Shown here: in pieces, positions 16,752 through 25,062 of the stretch
Position numbering within the stretch: position 1 is the stretch's first letter
Layout: every line of letters starts with the position of its first letter
Source: Thalassobius sp034670005
Lineage (GTDB): Bacteria > Pseudomonadota > Alphaproteobacteria > Rhodobacterales > Rhodobacteraceae
Assembly (NCBI RefSeq): GCF_034670005.1
Contig: NZ_JAXMOH010000001.1
Location: 682,001-746,000, forward strand
Direction of reading: 5' to 3'
Length of the DNA stretch: 64,000 nt
The notes under the pieces: generated by a model
Told to the model about the DNA's origin: nothing
Databases searched by the model: none
The model's input: only the letters and a program-made list of their open reading frames with translations
Translations under genes and position numbers: made by a program

Positions 16752-19391
16752 GTGTCAGCAGTAACACCGATGATGGCGCAATATCTGGAAATCAAGGACG
16801 CGCACAAGGATGCACTGCTGTTTTACCGGATGGGCGATTTCTACGAGATGTTCTTCGACGATGCCGTCGCGGCGGCCGAAGCGTTGGATATCGCACTAAC
16901 CAAGCGCGGCAAGCATGCGGGCGAAGATATCCCGATGTGTGGCGTCCCGGTGCATTCTGCCGAAGGTTACCTTCTGACCCTGATCCGCAAAGGATTTCGC
17001 GTCGGTGTATGCGAACAGATGGAAGATCCGGCAGAGGCAAAAAAGCGCGGATCGAAATCCGTCGTCCGGCGCGAAGTGGTGCGTTTGGTCACCCCCGGTA
17101 CGCTGACCGAGGAATCGCTGCTGGAGGCGCGTCGGCACAACTACCTTTGCGCCTATGCTCTGGTGCGGGACGAAGCGGCTTTGGCTTGGGTCGATATTTC
17201 CACCGGCGAATTTCATGTGATGCTCTTGCCGCCGGTCCGGCTAGGCCCGGAACTGGCGCGTTTGATGCCGTCGGAAATTGTAGTGTCCGAAGTGCAGGAA
17301 CTTGATTTAGCCGAAATAGTCTCTGAATCCGGCGCCGCCCTTACCCCACTATCGCGAGCTGCCTTTGACAGTACCAGCGCCGAAAAACGGCTTTGTGCAT
17401 TATTCGAAGTCTCCTCTCTGGACGCCTTTGGTCAGTTTTCCCGCGCCGAAGTTTCGGCGATGGGTGCAGTGGTCGAATATTTGGAAATCACACAGAAGGG
17501 CAAGCTGCCGCTGTTGCGCAAACCTCAGCGCGAAGCGCAGGCGCGTGTGATGCAGATAGACGCCGCTACCCGACGCAATCTGGAACTGACCCACGCGATG
17601 AGCGGTACGCGCGCCGGATCGCTGCTGTCTGCCATCGATCGAACCGTGACCGCCGCAGGTGCGCGCCTGCTGGAACGGCGACTATCCAGCCCTTCACGGG
17701 TGTTGCCGGTGATTCACGACCGCCTGGATGCAGTTGATTTTGCGGTGAATCAGGGTCGAACCTGCGCATATCTGCGCGACGACCTTCGGAAGGTTCCTGA
17801 TCTGGATCGGGCATTGTCGAGATTAGGCCTGGATCGTGGCGGACCCCGCGATCTGACTGCCATTCGCAATGGCTTGGCTCAGGCCAAACAAATTTCTGAC
17901 CGACTGTCGGCGCTCGATCTGCCGCAGCTGCTGACAGCCGCATCAAAGGCACTGGTTGGGCATGATGAGTTGATCGTTCTTCTGGATCAGGCGTTGGTTG
18001 CCGAACCGCCGCTCCTGATCCGAGATGGCGGTTTCATCGCGCAGGGCTACGATGACGAACTCGATGAAATGCGTCAGCTGCGCGACGAAGGCCGTAGTGT
18101 GATCGCCAGTATGCAGGCCGAATATCAGCAAGAAACCGGTATTTCTGCGCTGAAGATCAAGCACAACAACGTGCTGGGATACTTCGTCGAAGTCACCGCC
18201 ACCCATGCCGACAAGATGCTGTCGGAACCGCTCTCCAGCACGTTCAAACACCGGCAAACGACGGCAAATCAGGTTCGTTTCACCACCGTGCCGCTATCGG
18301 AGATGGAAACCAAGATCCTGAACGCGGGCGGTCGCGCATTGGAAATCGAAAAAGGGCTGTTTGAATCCCTGCGTCAGGTGGTTCTGAACAACGCCGATCA
18401 GATTAGCGGTGCCTCCCGTGCCCTCGCAGAGATTGATCTGGCCACTTCGCTTGCCGATTTGGCCCGTGCCGAAGACTGGGCCCGGCCCAAAGTCGATGAT
18501 AGCCGCCGGTTAAATATCCAAGCCGGCCGCCATCCAGTCGTAGAACTGGCCCTGAAGAAGCAAGGCGGCACCCCCTTCATCGCCAATGATTGCGATCTGG
18601 CCGATGGCGGTGACGGCGCGGATATCTGGCTTCTCACTGGACCCAACATGGCCGGTAAGTCGACATTTCTTCGGCAAAACGCATTGATCGCGCTGTTGGC
18701 GCAGATGGGCAGCTATGTGCCTGCGAAAACAGCAGAAATCGGGTTGGTCAGCCAATTGTTCAGCCGCGTCGGTGCCTCTGACGATTTGGCGCGGGGGCGG
18801 TCGACCTTCATGGTGGAAATGGTCGAAACCGCCGCGATCTTGAATCAGGCCGACGACCGCGCCTTGGTGATCCTTGATGAAATCGGCCGGGGCACGGCCA
18901 CCTATGACGGGCTGTCGATTGCTTGGGCGACGCTGGAACATCTGCATGATGTGAACAGGTGCCGGGCGCTGTTCGCGACCCATTATCACGAAATGACCAA
19001 TCTGGCGGGAAAGCTGCCCGGCGTCGAAAACGCCACCGTTGCAGTGAAGGAATTCGAGGGTGAAGTGATTTTCCTGCACGAAGTGCGAAAAGGTGCAGCC
19101 GATAGGTCTTATGGCGTGCAAGTTGCGAAATTGGCCGGGCTTCCCGATGCTGTGGTGGCCCGCGCCCGCGTGGTTCTGGACGCTCTGGAAAAAGGCGAAC
19201 GCGAAGGTGGTAAGAAACAAGCGGTGATCGACGACTTGCCCCTGTTCGCCGCCACGCCAGCCCCTGCCCCAGCGCCCGAAAAGGGTCCCAATCCCTTGGA
19301 ACAGAGACTGGGTGAGATCATACCGGATGAACTAAGCCCGCGCGACGCTCTTAATCTGATCTATGAATTGAAAGCGCTGAAATCGGGGTAG
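16752..19391 (+). CDS. mutS: DNA mismatch repair protein MutS
   Basis: Predicted 879-residue MutS. The mismatch-recognition domain begins at residue ~7 (MMAQYLEIKDAH) with the intercalating Phe-x-Glu in GDFYEMF; the ABC ATPase has Walker A LTGPNMAGKST near residues 630-638 and Walker B ALVILDEIGRGT. The GTG at 16752 is taken as start because GGGGG lies about 6 bp upstream; ATG 16770 is an alternative. The frame is open far upstream (to 15234), but that is antisense to maeB. The stop codon abuts that of the TPM gene on the other strand. No mutL is in the window. Confidence 0.94.
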   Translation: MSAVTPMMAQYLEIKDAHKDALLFYRMGDFYEMFFDDAVAAAEALDIALTKRGKHAGEDIPMCGVPVHSAEGYLLTLIRKGFRVGVCEQMEDPAEAKKRGSKSVVRREVVRLVTPGTLTEESLLEARRHNYLCAYALVRDEAALAWVDISTGEFHVMLLPPVRLGPELARLMPSEIVVSEVQELDLAEIVSESGAALTPLSRAAFDSTSAEKRLCALFEVSSLDAFGQFSRAEVSAMGAVVEYLEITQKGKLPLLRKPQREAQARVMQIDAATRRNLELTHAMSGTRAGSLLSAIDRTVTAAGARLLERRLSSPSRVLPVIHDRLDAVDFAVNQGRTCAYLRDDLRKVPDLDRALSRLGLDRGGPRDLTAIRNGLAQAKQISDRLSALDLPQLLTAASKALVGHDELIVLLDQALVAEPPLLIRDGGFIAQGYDDELDEMRQLRDEGRSVIASMQAEYQQETGISALKIKHNNVLGYFVEVTATHADKMLSEPLSSTFKHRQTTANQVRFTTVPLSEMETKILNAGGRALEIEKGLFESLRQVVLNNADQISGASRALAEIDLATSLADLARAEDWARPKVDDSRRLNIQAGRHPVVELALKKQGGTPFIANDCDLADGGDGADIWLLTGPNMAGKSTFLRQNALIALLAQMGSYVPAKTAEIGLVSQLFSRVGASDDLARGRSTFMVEMVETAAILNQADDRALVILDEIGRGTATYDGLSIAWATLEHLHDVNRCRALFATHYHEMTNLAGKLPGVENATVAVKEFEGEVIFLHEVRKGAADRSYGVQVAKLAGLPDAVVARARVVLDALEKGEREGGKKQAVIDDLPLFAATPAPAPAPEKGPNPLEQRLGEIIPDELSPRDALNLIYELKALKSG

Positions 19392-20438
19392 TTACCAGCT
19401 TCCACTGGCTCCGCCGCCACTGGAAGATCCTCCGCCGAACGATCCGGACGACGAGCTGGAGGAAGAAGATTTGCGCGGAATGGTCTTGATCACGTGCCAG
19501 CGCTCATCGCAATTCAGGCAATGATAATCGATCCTTTTTCGACCCGTCGATGAAGTGGTCGCGGCTTCCAAAATCTCAGTTTCGCCCTCAACCGTGCGAT
19601 ATCCGCAGGTTCTGCAGGCAGAATATCGGCTAAACCAGGCTTTGTAAGCTTCAACCGTTACATGGTCGCATTTTGGGCATTCCCAGACATCGTAATCAAC
19701 GCTTTTCAGCTCTTCTTCTGTGATCTGGCCCTTTTGCAGATGTTTGTCGTCCCAACCTTCATCCAGCCGCACCATCCGAGTGCCGTCATTTGGGCAAATC
19801 CGTGGTTTGTTGCGACTCCAGCGCCGGTAAGCTTGCAACGGAAGCGTCAACAAAGGTGCCAGGATCACAAATATCCATCCGCCCAGCCATTCAAGCAGGT
19901 TCCGACCTCGATTCATCACTTTTTGAGCAAGGTTAGCGTCGTATTCGCCCGGAAAACTTCCGGTCAGATCATAAATCACCGCATCCACACCGGATTCGAT
20001 CCCGGTGACATAATTGTCCCGCTTGAATCTCGGCAGGATGGCTTCGTCGACTATTTCCTGCATCGGGGCGTTTTTAGCGGTGCCATAAACAGACCCCACC
20101 TCGATCCGCATTTTCCGGTCAAAACGCGAAACCAACATCATCACGCCGTCGTTCCGTTCCGCATTGCCAACACCCCAAAAGTTGAACAACCCGGTGGCAA
20201 AGGGTTCGATTTCACCAACATAGCCGTAATCAGACATCAGGCCGATGGTGACCACAGTGAATTCTATATCGCGCTCTTCGCGCAATTCCTTCAGCTTAGC
20301 GCGGATACGCTCTTCGTCTGCATCAGGAAGCAGATCAGCAAAATCGTTTACATAGGTTTCGGTATAGTCCGGATAGGTCTGCGCCTGCACCGAAATCGAA
20401 GTCATTCCGATGAACAAAGCCAAAACAATGTGTTTCAA
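19392..20438 (-). CDS. TPM-domain protein with zinc-ribbon-like cysteine pairs
   Basis: Predicted 348-residue envelope protein. A Sec signal (residues 1-19, ending VQAQ) is followed by a TPM domain (~25-165, beginning VNDFADLLPDADEERI), then a transmembrane segment (~185-205). The C-terminal half has four Cys pairs (ICPND, ECPKC, ACRTC, HCLNC) resembling zinc ribbons, and a Ser/Gly-rich tail. TPM domains (YgcG/MOLO-1 type) are linked to membrane complexes or phosphatase activity; this protein's role is unknown. The start is TTG 20438; its ribosome-binding site AGGAGC lies inside the hairpin at 20441-20470, which also ends grpE transcription. Confidence 0.82.
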   Translation of the reverse strand: MKHIVLALFIGMTSISVQAQTYPDYTETYVNDFADLLPDADEERIRAKLKELREERDIEFTVVTIGLMSDYGYVGEIEPFATGLFNFWGVGNAERNDGVMMLVSRFDRKMRIEVGSVYGTAKNAPMQEIVDEAILPRFKRDNYVTGIESGVDAVIYDLTGSFPGEYDANLAQKVMNRGRNLLEWLGGWIFVILAPLLTLPLQAYRRWSRNKPRICPNDGTRMVRLDEGWDDKHLQKGQITEEELKSVDYDVWECPKCDHVTVEAYKAWFSRYSACRTCGYRTVEGETEILEAATTSSTGRKRIDYHCLNCDERWHVIKTIPRKSSSSSSSSGSFGGGSSSGGGASGSW

Positions 20439-20440
20439 AG

Positions 20441-20470
20441 AAAAAGCTCCTGAAAATTCAGGAGCTTTTT
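20441..20470 (-). terminator. Terminator of hrcA-grpE that also carries the RBS of the TPM gene
   Basis: AAAAAGCTCCTGAA (20441-20454) and TTCAGGAGCTTTTT (20457-20470) form a perfect 14-bp stem with only two unpaired bases, and the 3' arm on the minus strand ends in T5. It lies 21 bp after the grpE stop, as expected of an intrinsic terminator. The same minus-strand arm contains AGGAGC, 7 bp before the TTG start at 20438, so the hairpin would hide that ribosome-binding site in any read-through transcript. Confidence 0.8.
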
Positions 20471-20491
20471 AACACTATTTTCGGCGTCTGT

Positions 20492-21046
20492 TTAGCCGGG
20501 ATTAGACGATACACCCACCTGTGCCGGACGCAGCAGGCGATCATACAACATGAATCCATCAGTCGACACCTGAATGATTTCACCCGCCACAGTATTCGGT
20601 ACCGGGGCTTCGAACATCGCTTCATGCATATTCGGATCGAATTTGTCGCCGATTTCCGGTGAAATCAGTTCAATCCCATGCTTTTTAAACACATTGAGCA
20701 ATTCGCGCAGGGTTAGTTCGATTCCTTCGATCATCGCGCCCATCTGTTCGCGCTGCTCGTCTGTCACCGCATCCATTGCACGTTTCAGATTGTCGAAAAC
20801 CGGCAACATATCTCGGGCCAGTTTTGTTCCGCCATATTGCTCGGCTTCACGTCGCTGCTTATCGGCGCGTTTGCGGGAATTTTCCGCATCCGCCAAAGCT
20901 CGCATGAATTTGTCCCGGTAATCGTCGCGTTCAGCGCGTAGCGTATCTACTTCTACCGCTTCGTCCGAAATCTCAGATTCTTCCTCGGCAAAAGCTTCGG
21001 CCTCGGCGGCCTCTATATCATCGAGAAATTCGTTTTCCTTGGGCAT
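20492..21046 (-). CDS. grpE: GrpE nucleotide-exchange factor for DnaK
   Basis: Predicted 184-residue GrpE, which releases ADP from DnaK. An acidic N-terminus and a long coiled-coil helix (about residues 35-75) precede the conserved dimer/beta domain with FDPNMHEAMFEAP and the C-terminal RLLRPAQVGVS. GGAAGG precedes the ATG. It sits 16 bp after hrcA on the same strand, forming the usual hrcA-grpE heat-shock pair. DnaK and DnaJ are not in the window. Confidence 0.95.
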   Translation of the reverse strand: MPKENEFLDDIEAAEAEAFAEEESEISDEAVEVDTLRAERDDYRDKFMRALADAENSRKRADKQRREAEQYGGTKLARDMLPVFDNLKRAMDAVTDEQREQMGAMIEGIELTLRELLNVFKKHGIELISPEIGDKFDPNMHEAMFEAPVPNTVAGEIIQVSTDGFMLYDRLLRPAQVGVSSNPG

Positions 21047-21062
21047 GTGCCACCTTCCAACT

Positions 21063-22127
21063 TTAGCCGCGGTCAGAAATCATCCGCCCAACCAGCTGTG
21101 CCGTATAGTCCACAATCGGCACGATCCGCCCATAGTTTAGGCGAGTGGGTCCAATGACCCCGACCGCACCGACAATCTTACGATCAGCGTTCATATATGG
21201 AGACACGACCAAAGAGGAACCCGAAAGTGAGAAAAGTTTGTTCTCTGAGCCAATAAAAATGCGCACACCTTCACCGGATTCGGTCAGATCAAGGAAATCG
21301 GCGATATCTCGTTTGCGTTCGAGGTCGTCAAACAAATTTCGGATACGTTCCAGATCCTCTTCACCACCTTCGCTCTGCAACAGATTCGACCGTCCCCGCA
21401 CGATCAATCGTTCGTGCCGGTCTCCATCGCTGTCCCACAGTCCCAGTCCGCTTTCCACCAGATCACGCGCGAGAACATCTATTTCCTGCCGCCTGATATC
21501 GATCTGCTGACGAATCGTTTCACTCAACTCGCTCAGCGTTTTACCTTCGACCAATGCGTTGACGAAATTGGCGGCTTCGCGCATCGAGGACGGGGTTTGC
21601 CCCGCAGGGGGCGTGAACAGTCGATTTTCGACATGACCATCTGCAAAGACCAGAACCACAAGCGCCCGGTCAGATCCGAGCGAAACAAACTCGACATGTT
21701 TGATCGGAGCTTCGTGTTTCGGCGCAAGAACCAAAGACGCGCCTTGAGTCACACCTGAAAGCGCGGTGCTGACACGGTTCAGGATTCCTGACACATCGCC
21801 TGAATTCGAACCAACGGTCTGATCCAGCATCTGCCGGTCATCCTTGTCCAGATCACGGACTTCCAGCAGCCCATCAACGAACATGCGCAGCCCAATCTGG
21901 GTTGGCACCCGCCCGGCAGACACGTGCGGACTGTCCAGCAGCCCCATGAATTCCAGATCCTGCATTACATTGCGGATGGTCGCGGCGCTTACCTTTTCGC
22001 TCATTTCGCGGGTCAGGCTGCGTGATCCCACCGGATCTCCGTTGGACAGGTAGCTTTCAACAACGCGGCGAAACACTTCGCGCGATCGGTCGTTCAGTTC
22101 TGCAAGAACGTTTCCTTGATCCGTCAT
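21063..22127 (-). CDS. hrcA: Heat-inducible transcription repressor HrcA
   Basis: Predicted 354-residue HrcA. The N-terminal winged helix (LNDRSREVFRRVVESYLSNG and SAATIRNVMQDLE) is followed by the inserted dimerising domain and the C-terminal GAF-like domain (VVGVIGPTRLNYGRI). HrcA represses chaperone operons through CIRCE sequences. The start is the ATG at 22127 (MTDQGN), preceded by GGTGAAG; a longer frame to 22169 would overlap the likely promoter. No CIRCE element is visible before it, so autoregulation through CIRCE is not supported here. Confidence 0.93.
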   Translation of the reverse strand: MTDQGNVLAELNDRSREVFRRVVESYLSNGDPVGSRSLTREMSEKVSAATIRNVMQDLEFMGLLDSPHVSAGRVPTQIGLRMFVDGLLEVRDLDKDDRQMLDQTVGSNSGDVSGILNRVSTALSGVTQGASLVLAPKHEAPIKHVEFVSLGSDRALVVLVFADGHVENRLFTPPAGQTPSSMREAANFVNALVEGKTLSELSETIRQQIDIRRQEIDVLARDLVESGLGLWDSDGDRHERLIVRGRSNLLQSEGGEEDLERIRNLFDDLERKRDIADFLDLTESGEGVRIFIGSENKLFSLSGSSLVVSPYMNADRKIVGAVGVIGPTRLNYGRIVPIVDYTAQLVGRMISDRG

Positions 22128-22148
22128 ATTCTTCACCCCAATGGGGTC

Positions 22149-22176
22149 ATTAAAGAGGTTGCGCCACAAAGGTCAA
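22149..22176 (-). promoter_or_regulatory. Predicted sigma-70-type promoter of hrcA-grpE
   Basis: On the minus strand TTGACC (22176-22171) and TTTAAT (22154-22149) are separated by 16 bp, each matching 5 of 6 consensus bases. The expected start point lies near 22142, inside the palindrome ACCCCA-N-TGGGGT at 22135-22147, which could be an operator. This is a pattern match only. Confidence 0.4.
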
Positions 22177-22238
22177 TCGGACTTGCCTTTGCCGCGCCCG
22201 GCCCTGTATCCCCGCAGTAAATCAAGAAGGAATAAGTC

Positions 22239-22955
22239 ATGCGGCCATCTGGAAGAGATTTAAGTGAAATGCGCGCAGTTTCAATCGAAACCGGCGTAAC
22301 CAAACATGCTGAAGGGTCTTGCATGATCCGTATGGGAGATACCCATGTCCTGTGTACAGCCACGATAGAGGACCGTGTTCCGCCCTTTATCAGAGGCTCG
22401 GGCCTGGGTTGGGTGACGGCGGAATATGGAATGTTGCCGCGGTCAACCACTTCGCGTATGCGGCGCGAAGCGACTGCGGGCAAACAGGGCGGAAGAACTG
22501 TTGAGATTCAAAGGCTTATAGGTCGTTCCCTGCGCGCAGGTGTAGATCGTGTTGCCCTTGGAGAACGCCAAATCACGGTCGATTGCGATGTGATTCAGGC
22601 TGATGGCGGAACCCGCTGCGCATCAATCACCGGTGGCTGGGTCGCGCTGCGGCTGGCCGTGGATAAGCTGATGAAGACCGGTGATGTCATTTCTGATCCG
22701 CTGATCCAGCCGGTTTGCGCCATCAGCTGCGGCATTTACGCCGGGCAGCCGGTTTTGGATCTCGACTATCCCGAAGACAGCGAAGCCGGCGTTGATGGAA
22801 ATTTCATCATGCTGGGCAATAAACAGCTGATCGAGGTTCAGATGTCGGCCGAAGGGGCAACCTATTCCCGCGAACAGATGAATCAGTTGCTGGATCTGGC
22901 TGAAAAAGGCGTTGATGAACTGGTTTTGGCGCAACGGGCGGCGGTCGATGCGTAA
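22239..22955 (+). CDS. rph: Ribonuclease PH
   Basis: Predicted 238-residue phosphorolytic 3'-5' exoribonuclease that trims tRNA precursor 3' ends. The family hallmarks are complete: MRPSGR at the start, CTATIEDRVPPF, TAEYGMLPRST and QADGGTRCASITG. AAGGA lies upstream of the ATG. It is divergent from hrcA and leads the operon rph-rdgB-hemW-DUF454, whose members overlap by 8, 8 and 1 bp. Confidence 0.96.
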   Translation: MRPSGRDLSEMRAVSIETGVTKHAEGSCMIRMGDTHVLCTATIEDRVPPFIRGSGLGWVTAEYGMLPRSTTSRMRREATAGKQGGRTVEIQRLIGRSLRAGVDRVALGERQITVDCDVIQADGGTRCASITGGWVALRLAVDKLMKTGDVISDPLIQPVCAISCGIYAGQPVLDLDYPEDSEAGVDGNFIMLGNKQLIEVQMSAEGATYSREQMNQLLDLAEKGVDELVLAQRAAVDA

Positions 22956-23556
22956 GTTCGATGGTGATCAGCTGGTCCTGGCCAGCCACAACAAAGGCAA
23001 GCTGCGGGAAATCGCAGCTTTGCTGGCCCCCTTCGGGATCAGTGTGAAATCAGCCGCTGATCATGGATTGGAAGAACCGGAAGAAACCGAAGACACCTTC
23101 GCCGGTAACGCGAGGATCAAGGCGCATTACGCAGCGCGCGAAACCGGATTGCCCGCTTTGTCGGACGATAGCGGCATTACCGTTGATGCGCTGGATGGCG
23201 CGCCGGGGGTTTATACCGCCGATTGGGCGGAAACGCCGAATGGCCGCGATTTCCCGATGGCGATGGAAAAGACCTGGAAGCTGCTGGAAGCCAAGAACGC
23301 CCCCTACCCGCGCACGGCGGCGTTCAACTGCACTCTCTGCCTTGCCTGGCCAGATGGGCATGACGAGATCTTCGAAGGCAGAGTCGAAGGTCAGGTTACA
23401 TGGCCGATGCGCGGAGATGCGGGATTTGGTTACGACCCGATTTTTGTCCCCAACGGGTATGACATCACCTTTGGTGAAATGGACCCGTCAAAGAAACAGG
23501 ATATGAGCCATCGCGCCGATGCGTTCAAAAAGCTTGTGAAGGGCTGTTTTGAGTGA
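22948..23556 (+). CDS. rdgB: Non-canonical purine NTP pyrophosphatase (RdgB/HAM1)
   Basis: Predicted 202-residue house-cleaning enzyme that hydrolyses dITP, XTP and related nucleotides to monophosphates. The substrate loop SHNKGK is at residues 13-18, LSDDSGITVDALDG carries the metal-binding Asp, and GFGYDPIF the base-recognition region. The start at 22948 (MRKFDG) overlaps the last 8 bp of rph and is typical for the family; a longer frame begins inside rph. Confidence 0.94.
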   Translation: MRKFDGDQLVLASHNKGKLREIAALLAPFGISVKSAADHGLEEPEETEDTFAGNARIKAHYAARETGLPALSDDSGITVDALDGAPGVYTADWAETPNGRDFPMAMEKTWKLLEAKNAPYPRTAAFNCTLCLAWPDGHDEIFEGRVEGQVTWPMRGDAGFGYDPIFVPNGYDITFGEMDPSKKQDMSHRADAFKKLVKGCFE

Positions 23557-24709
23557 AGACTGGCAACAGGGGGGCTTTGGCCTCTACCTTCATTGGCCAT
23601 TCTGTCAGGCCAAGTGCCCCTATTGCGATTTCAACAGTCATGTTGCGCGTGAAATCGACCAATCCCGCTGGCTCAGGGCCTATCTCGCTGAACTCGACCG
23701 TTATGCCGAAGATGTTCCCAACCGCGTCCTGAATGCGATCTATTTCGGCGGTGGTACGCCCAGCCTGATGGACCCAGACGTGGTTCACGCCATACTGGAT
23801 CGCGTCCGCGAAATCTGGCCGCAGGCGAACGATCTGGAGGTGACACTGGAAGCCAATCCAGGATCGGTCGAAGCTGGTCGGTTCCAAGCCTATGCCCAAG
23901 CCGGTGTAAACCGGGTTTCAATGGGAATTCAGGCACTAAATAACCATGATTTACGCCGTCTGGGCCGCATTCACACGGTAGAAGAAGCCCGCGCCGCCTT
24001 CGACATCGGCCGAACGCATTTCGATCGGATCAGTTTCGATCTCATTTACGCCAGACAAGATCAAACGCTGGACGATTGGCGTACAGAACTCACCGGCGCT
24101 TTGTCCATGGCTGCCGATCATCTGTCGCTTTATCAGCTTACCATAGAACAAGGCACTGCTTTCGGTGACCGATACAATCACGGCTTACTGCGGGGATTGC
24201 CCGAGGATGATATCGCCGCAGATATGTATGACCTTACTCAGGACCTGTGCGGATCAGCCGGGTTACAGGCCTATGAAGTATCTAACCATGCGAAAACCAG
24301 CGCAGAATCGCGTCACAACCTGATTTACTGGCGCTATGGTGATTATGTCGGCATTGGCCCCGGTGCCCACGGGCGAATCACATTGAAGGGCCAACGCTAT
24401 GCCACCGAAACTGAACTGGCCCCCGGCAAATGGTTACACGCAGTAGAGGCCGGGACCAGTGCTGAGACGCGTGGGGCCTTGGCCGGATTGGATCAGGCCG
24501 GTGAATACCTGATGATGGGGCTGCGAATTTCCGAAGGGATCAATGCAGACCGGTATCAAGCTTTGGCTGGTCAGCCCTTGAATGGCGAAAAACTGCGCTA
24601 TCTGATCGATATTGGTATGGTAGACGCCACGGGGCAAAATGTCCGCGTGACAGATGCGGGGCGAATGGTGCTCAATGCGGTGATCAAGGAATTGCTGGTG
24701 GACGAGTAA
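23549..24709 (+). CDS. hemW: HemW radical-SAM heme chaperone
   Basis: Predicted 386-residue radical SAM protein of the HemN-like HemW family. The [4Fe-4S] motif C19-x3-C23-x2-C26 lies in HWPFCQAKCPYCDFN, followed by GGGTPSLM and the HemN C-terminal domain. HemW delivers heme to acceptor proteins; it lacks the oxidase activity of HemN, which usually carries an extra N-terminal segment missing here. The start is TTG 23549 with AAGGG about 6 bp upstream, overlapping the rdgB stop by 8 bp; no ATG is near the N-terminus. Confidence 0.9.
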   Translation: MSEDWQQGGFGLYLHWPFCQAKCPYCDFNSHVAREIDQSRWLRAYLAELDRYAEDVPNRVLNAIYFGGGTPSLMDPDVVHAILDRVREIWPQANDLEVTLEANPGSVEAGRFQAYAQAGVNRVSMGIQALNNHDLRRLGRIHTVEEARAAFDIGRTHFDRISFDLIYARQDQTLDDWRTELTGALSMAADHLSLYQLTIEQGTAFGDRYNHGLLRGLPEDDIAADMYDLTQDLCGSAGLQAYEVSNHAKTSAESRHNLIYWRYGDYVGIGPGAHGRITLKGQRYATETELAPGKWLHAVEAGTSAETRGALAGLDQAGEYLMMGLRISEGINADRYQALAGQPLNGEKLRYLIDIGMVDATGQNVRVTDAGRMVLNAVIKELLVDE

Positions 24710-25062
24710 TGCGGATTATCTGGGCCATTTTGGGATTGATCAGTGTCGGGTTTGGCCTGATCGGTATCATTTTGCCGCTGATTCCGACGGTGCCATTCAT
24801 GCTTCTGGCCGCATTTTTCTTTGCGCGATCCAGCGAACGGTTACATGCGTGGTTGGTTGAACATCCGACCTTTGGCCCTTCAATCGTGGATTGGCAGGAA
24901 CGCGGCGCAATCAGTGCCAAGGGGAAACGGATTGCGACCCTGTCCATTGCCGCAGTGTTTCTGATCGGATTGATCATGGGGTTGCGCCCCATGATCCTGA
25001 TCATTCAGGCAATCACCCTGAGTGCCGTTTTGTTTTTTATCTGGTCGCGGCCTAATTCGTGA
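24709..25062 (+). CDS. DUF454 (YbaN-like) inner-membrane protein
   Basis: Predicted 117-residue membrane protein. Hydrophobic segments cover about residues 3-38 (an unusually long stretch with IILPLIPTVPFMLLAAF, the DUF454 signature) and 78-112. A cytosolic amphipathic loop with FARSSERLHAWL lies between. The function is unknown; an N-terminal block of this kind is conserved across proteobacteria. The ATG shares one base with the hemW stop. It converges on parB, overlapping it by 11 bp. Confidence 0.82.
   Translation: MRIIWAILGLISVGFGLIGIILPLIPTVPFMLLAAFFFARSSERLHAWLVEHPTFGPSIVDWQERGAISAKGKRIATLSIAAVFLIGLIMGLRPMILIIQAITLSAVLFFIWSRPNS

Noticed and set aside
22128..22238. CIRCE element for HrcA autoregulation
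   Set aside because: No TTAGCACTC-N9-GAGTGCTAA or close variant between hrcA and rph.
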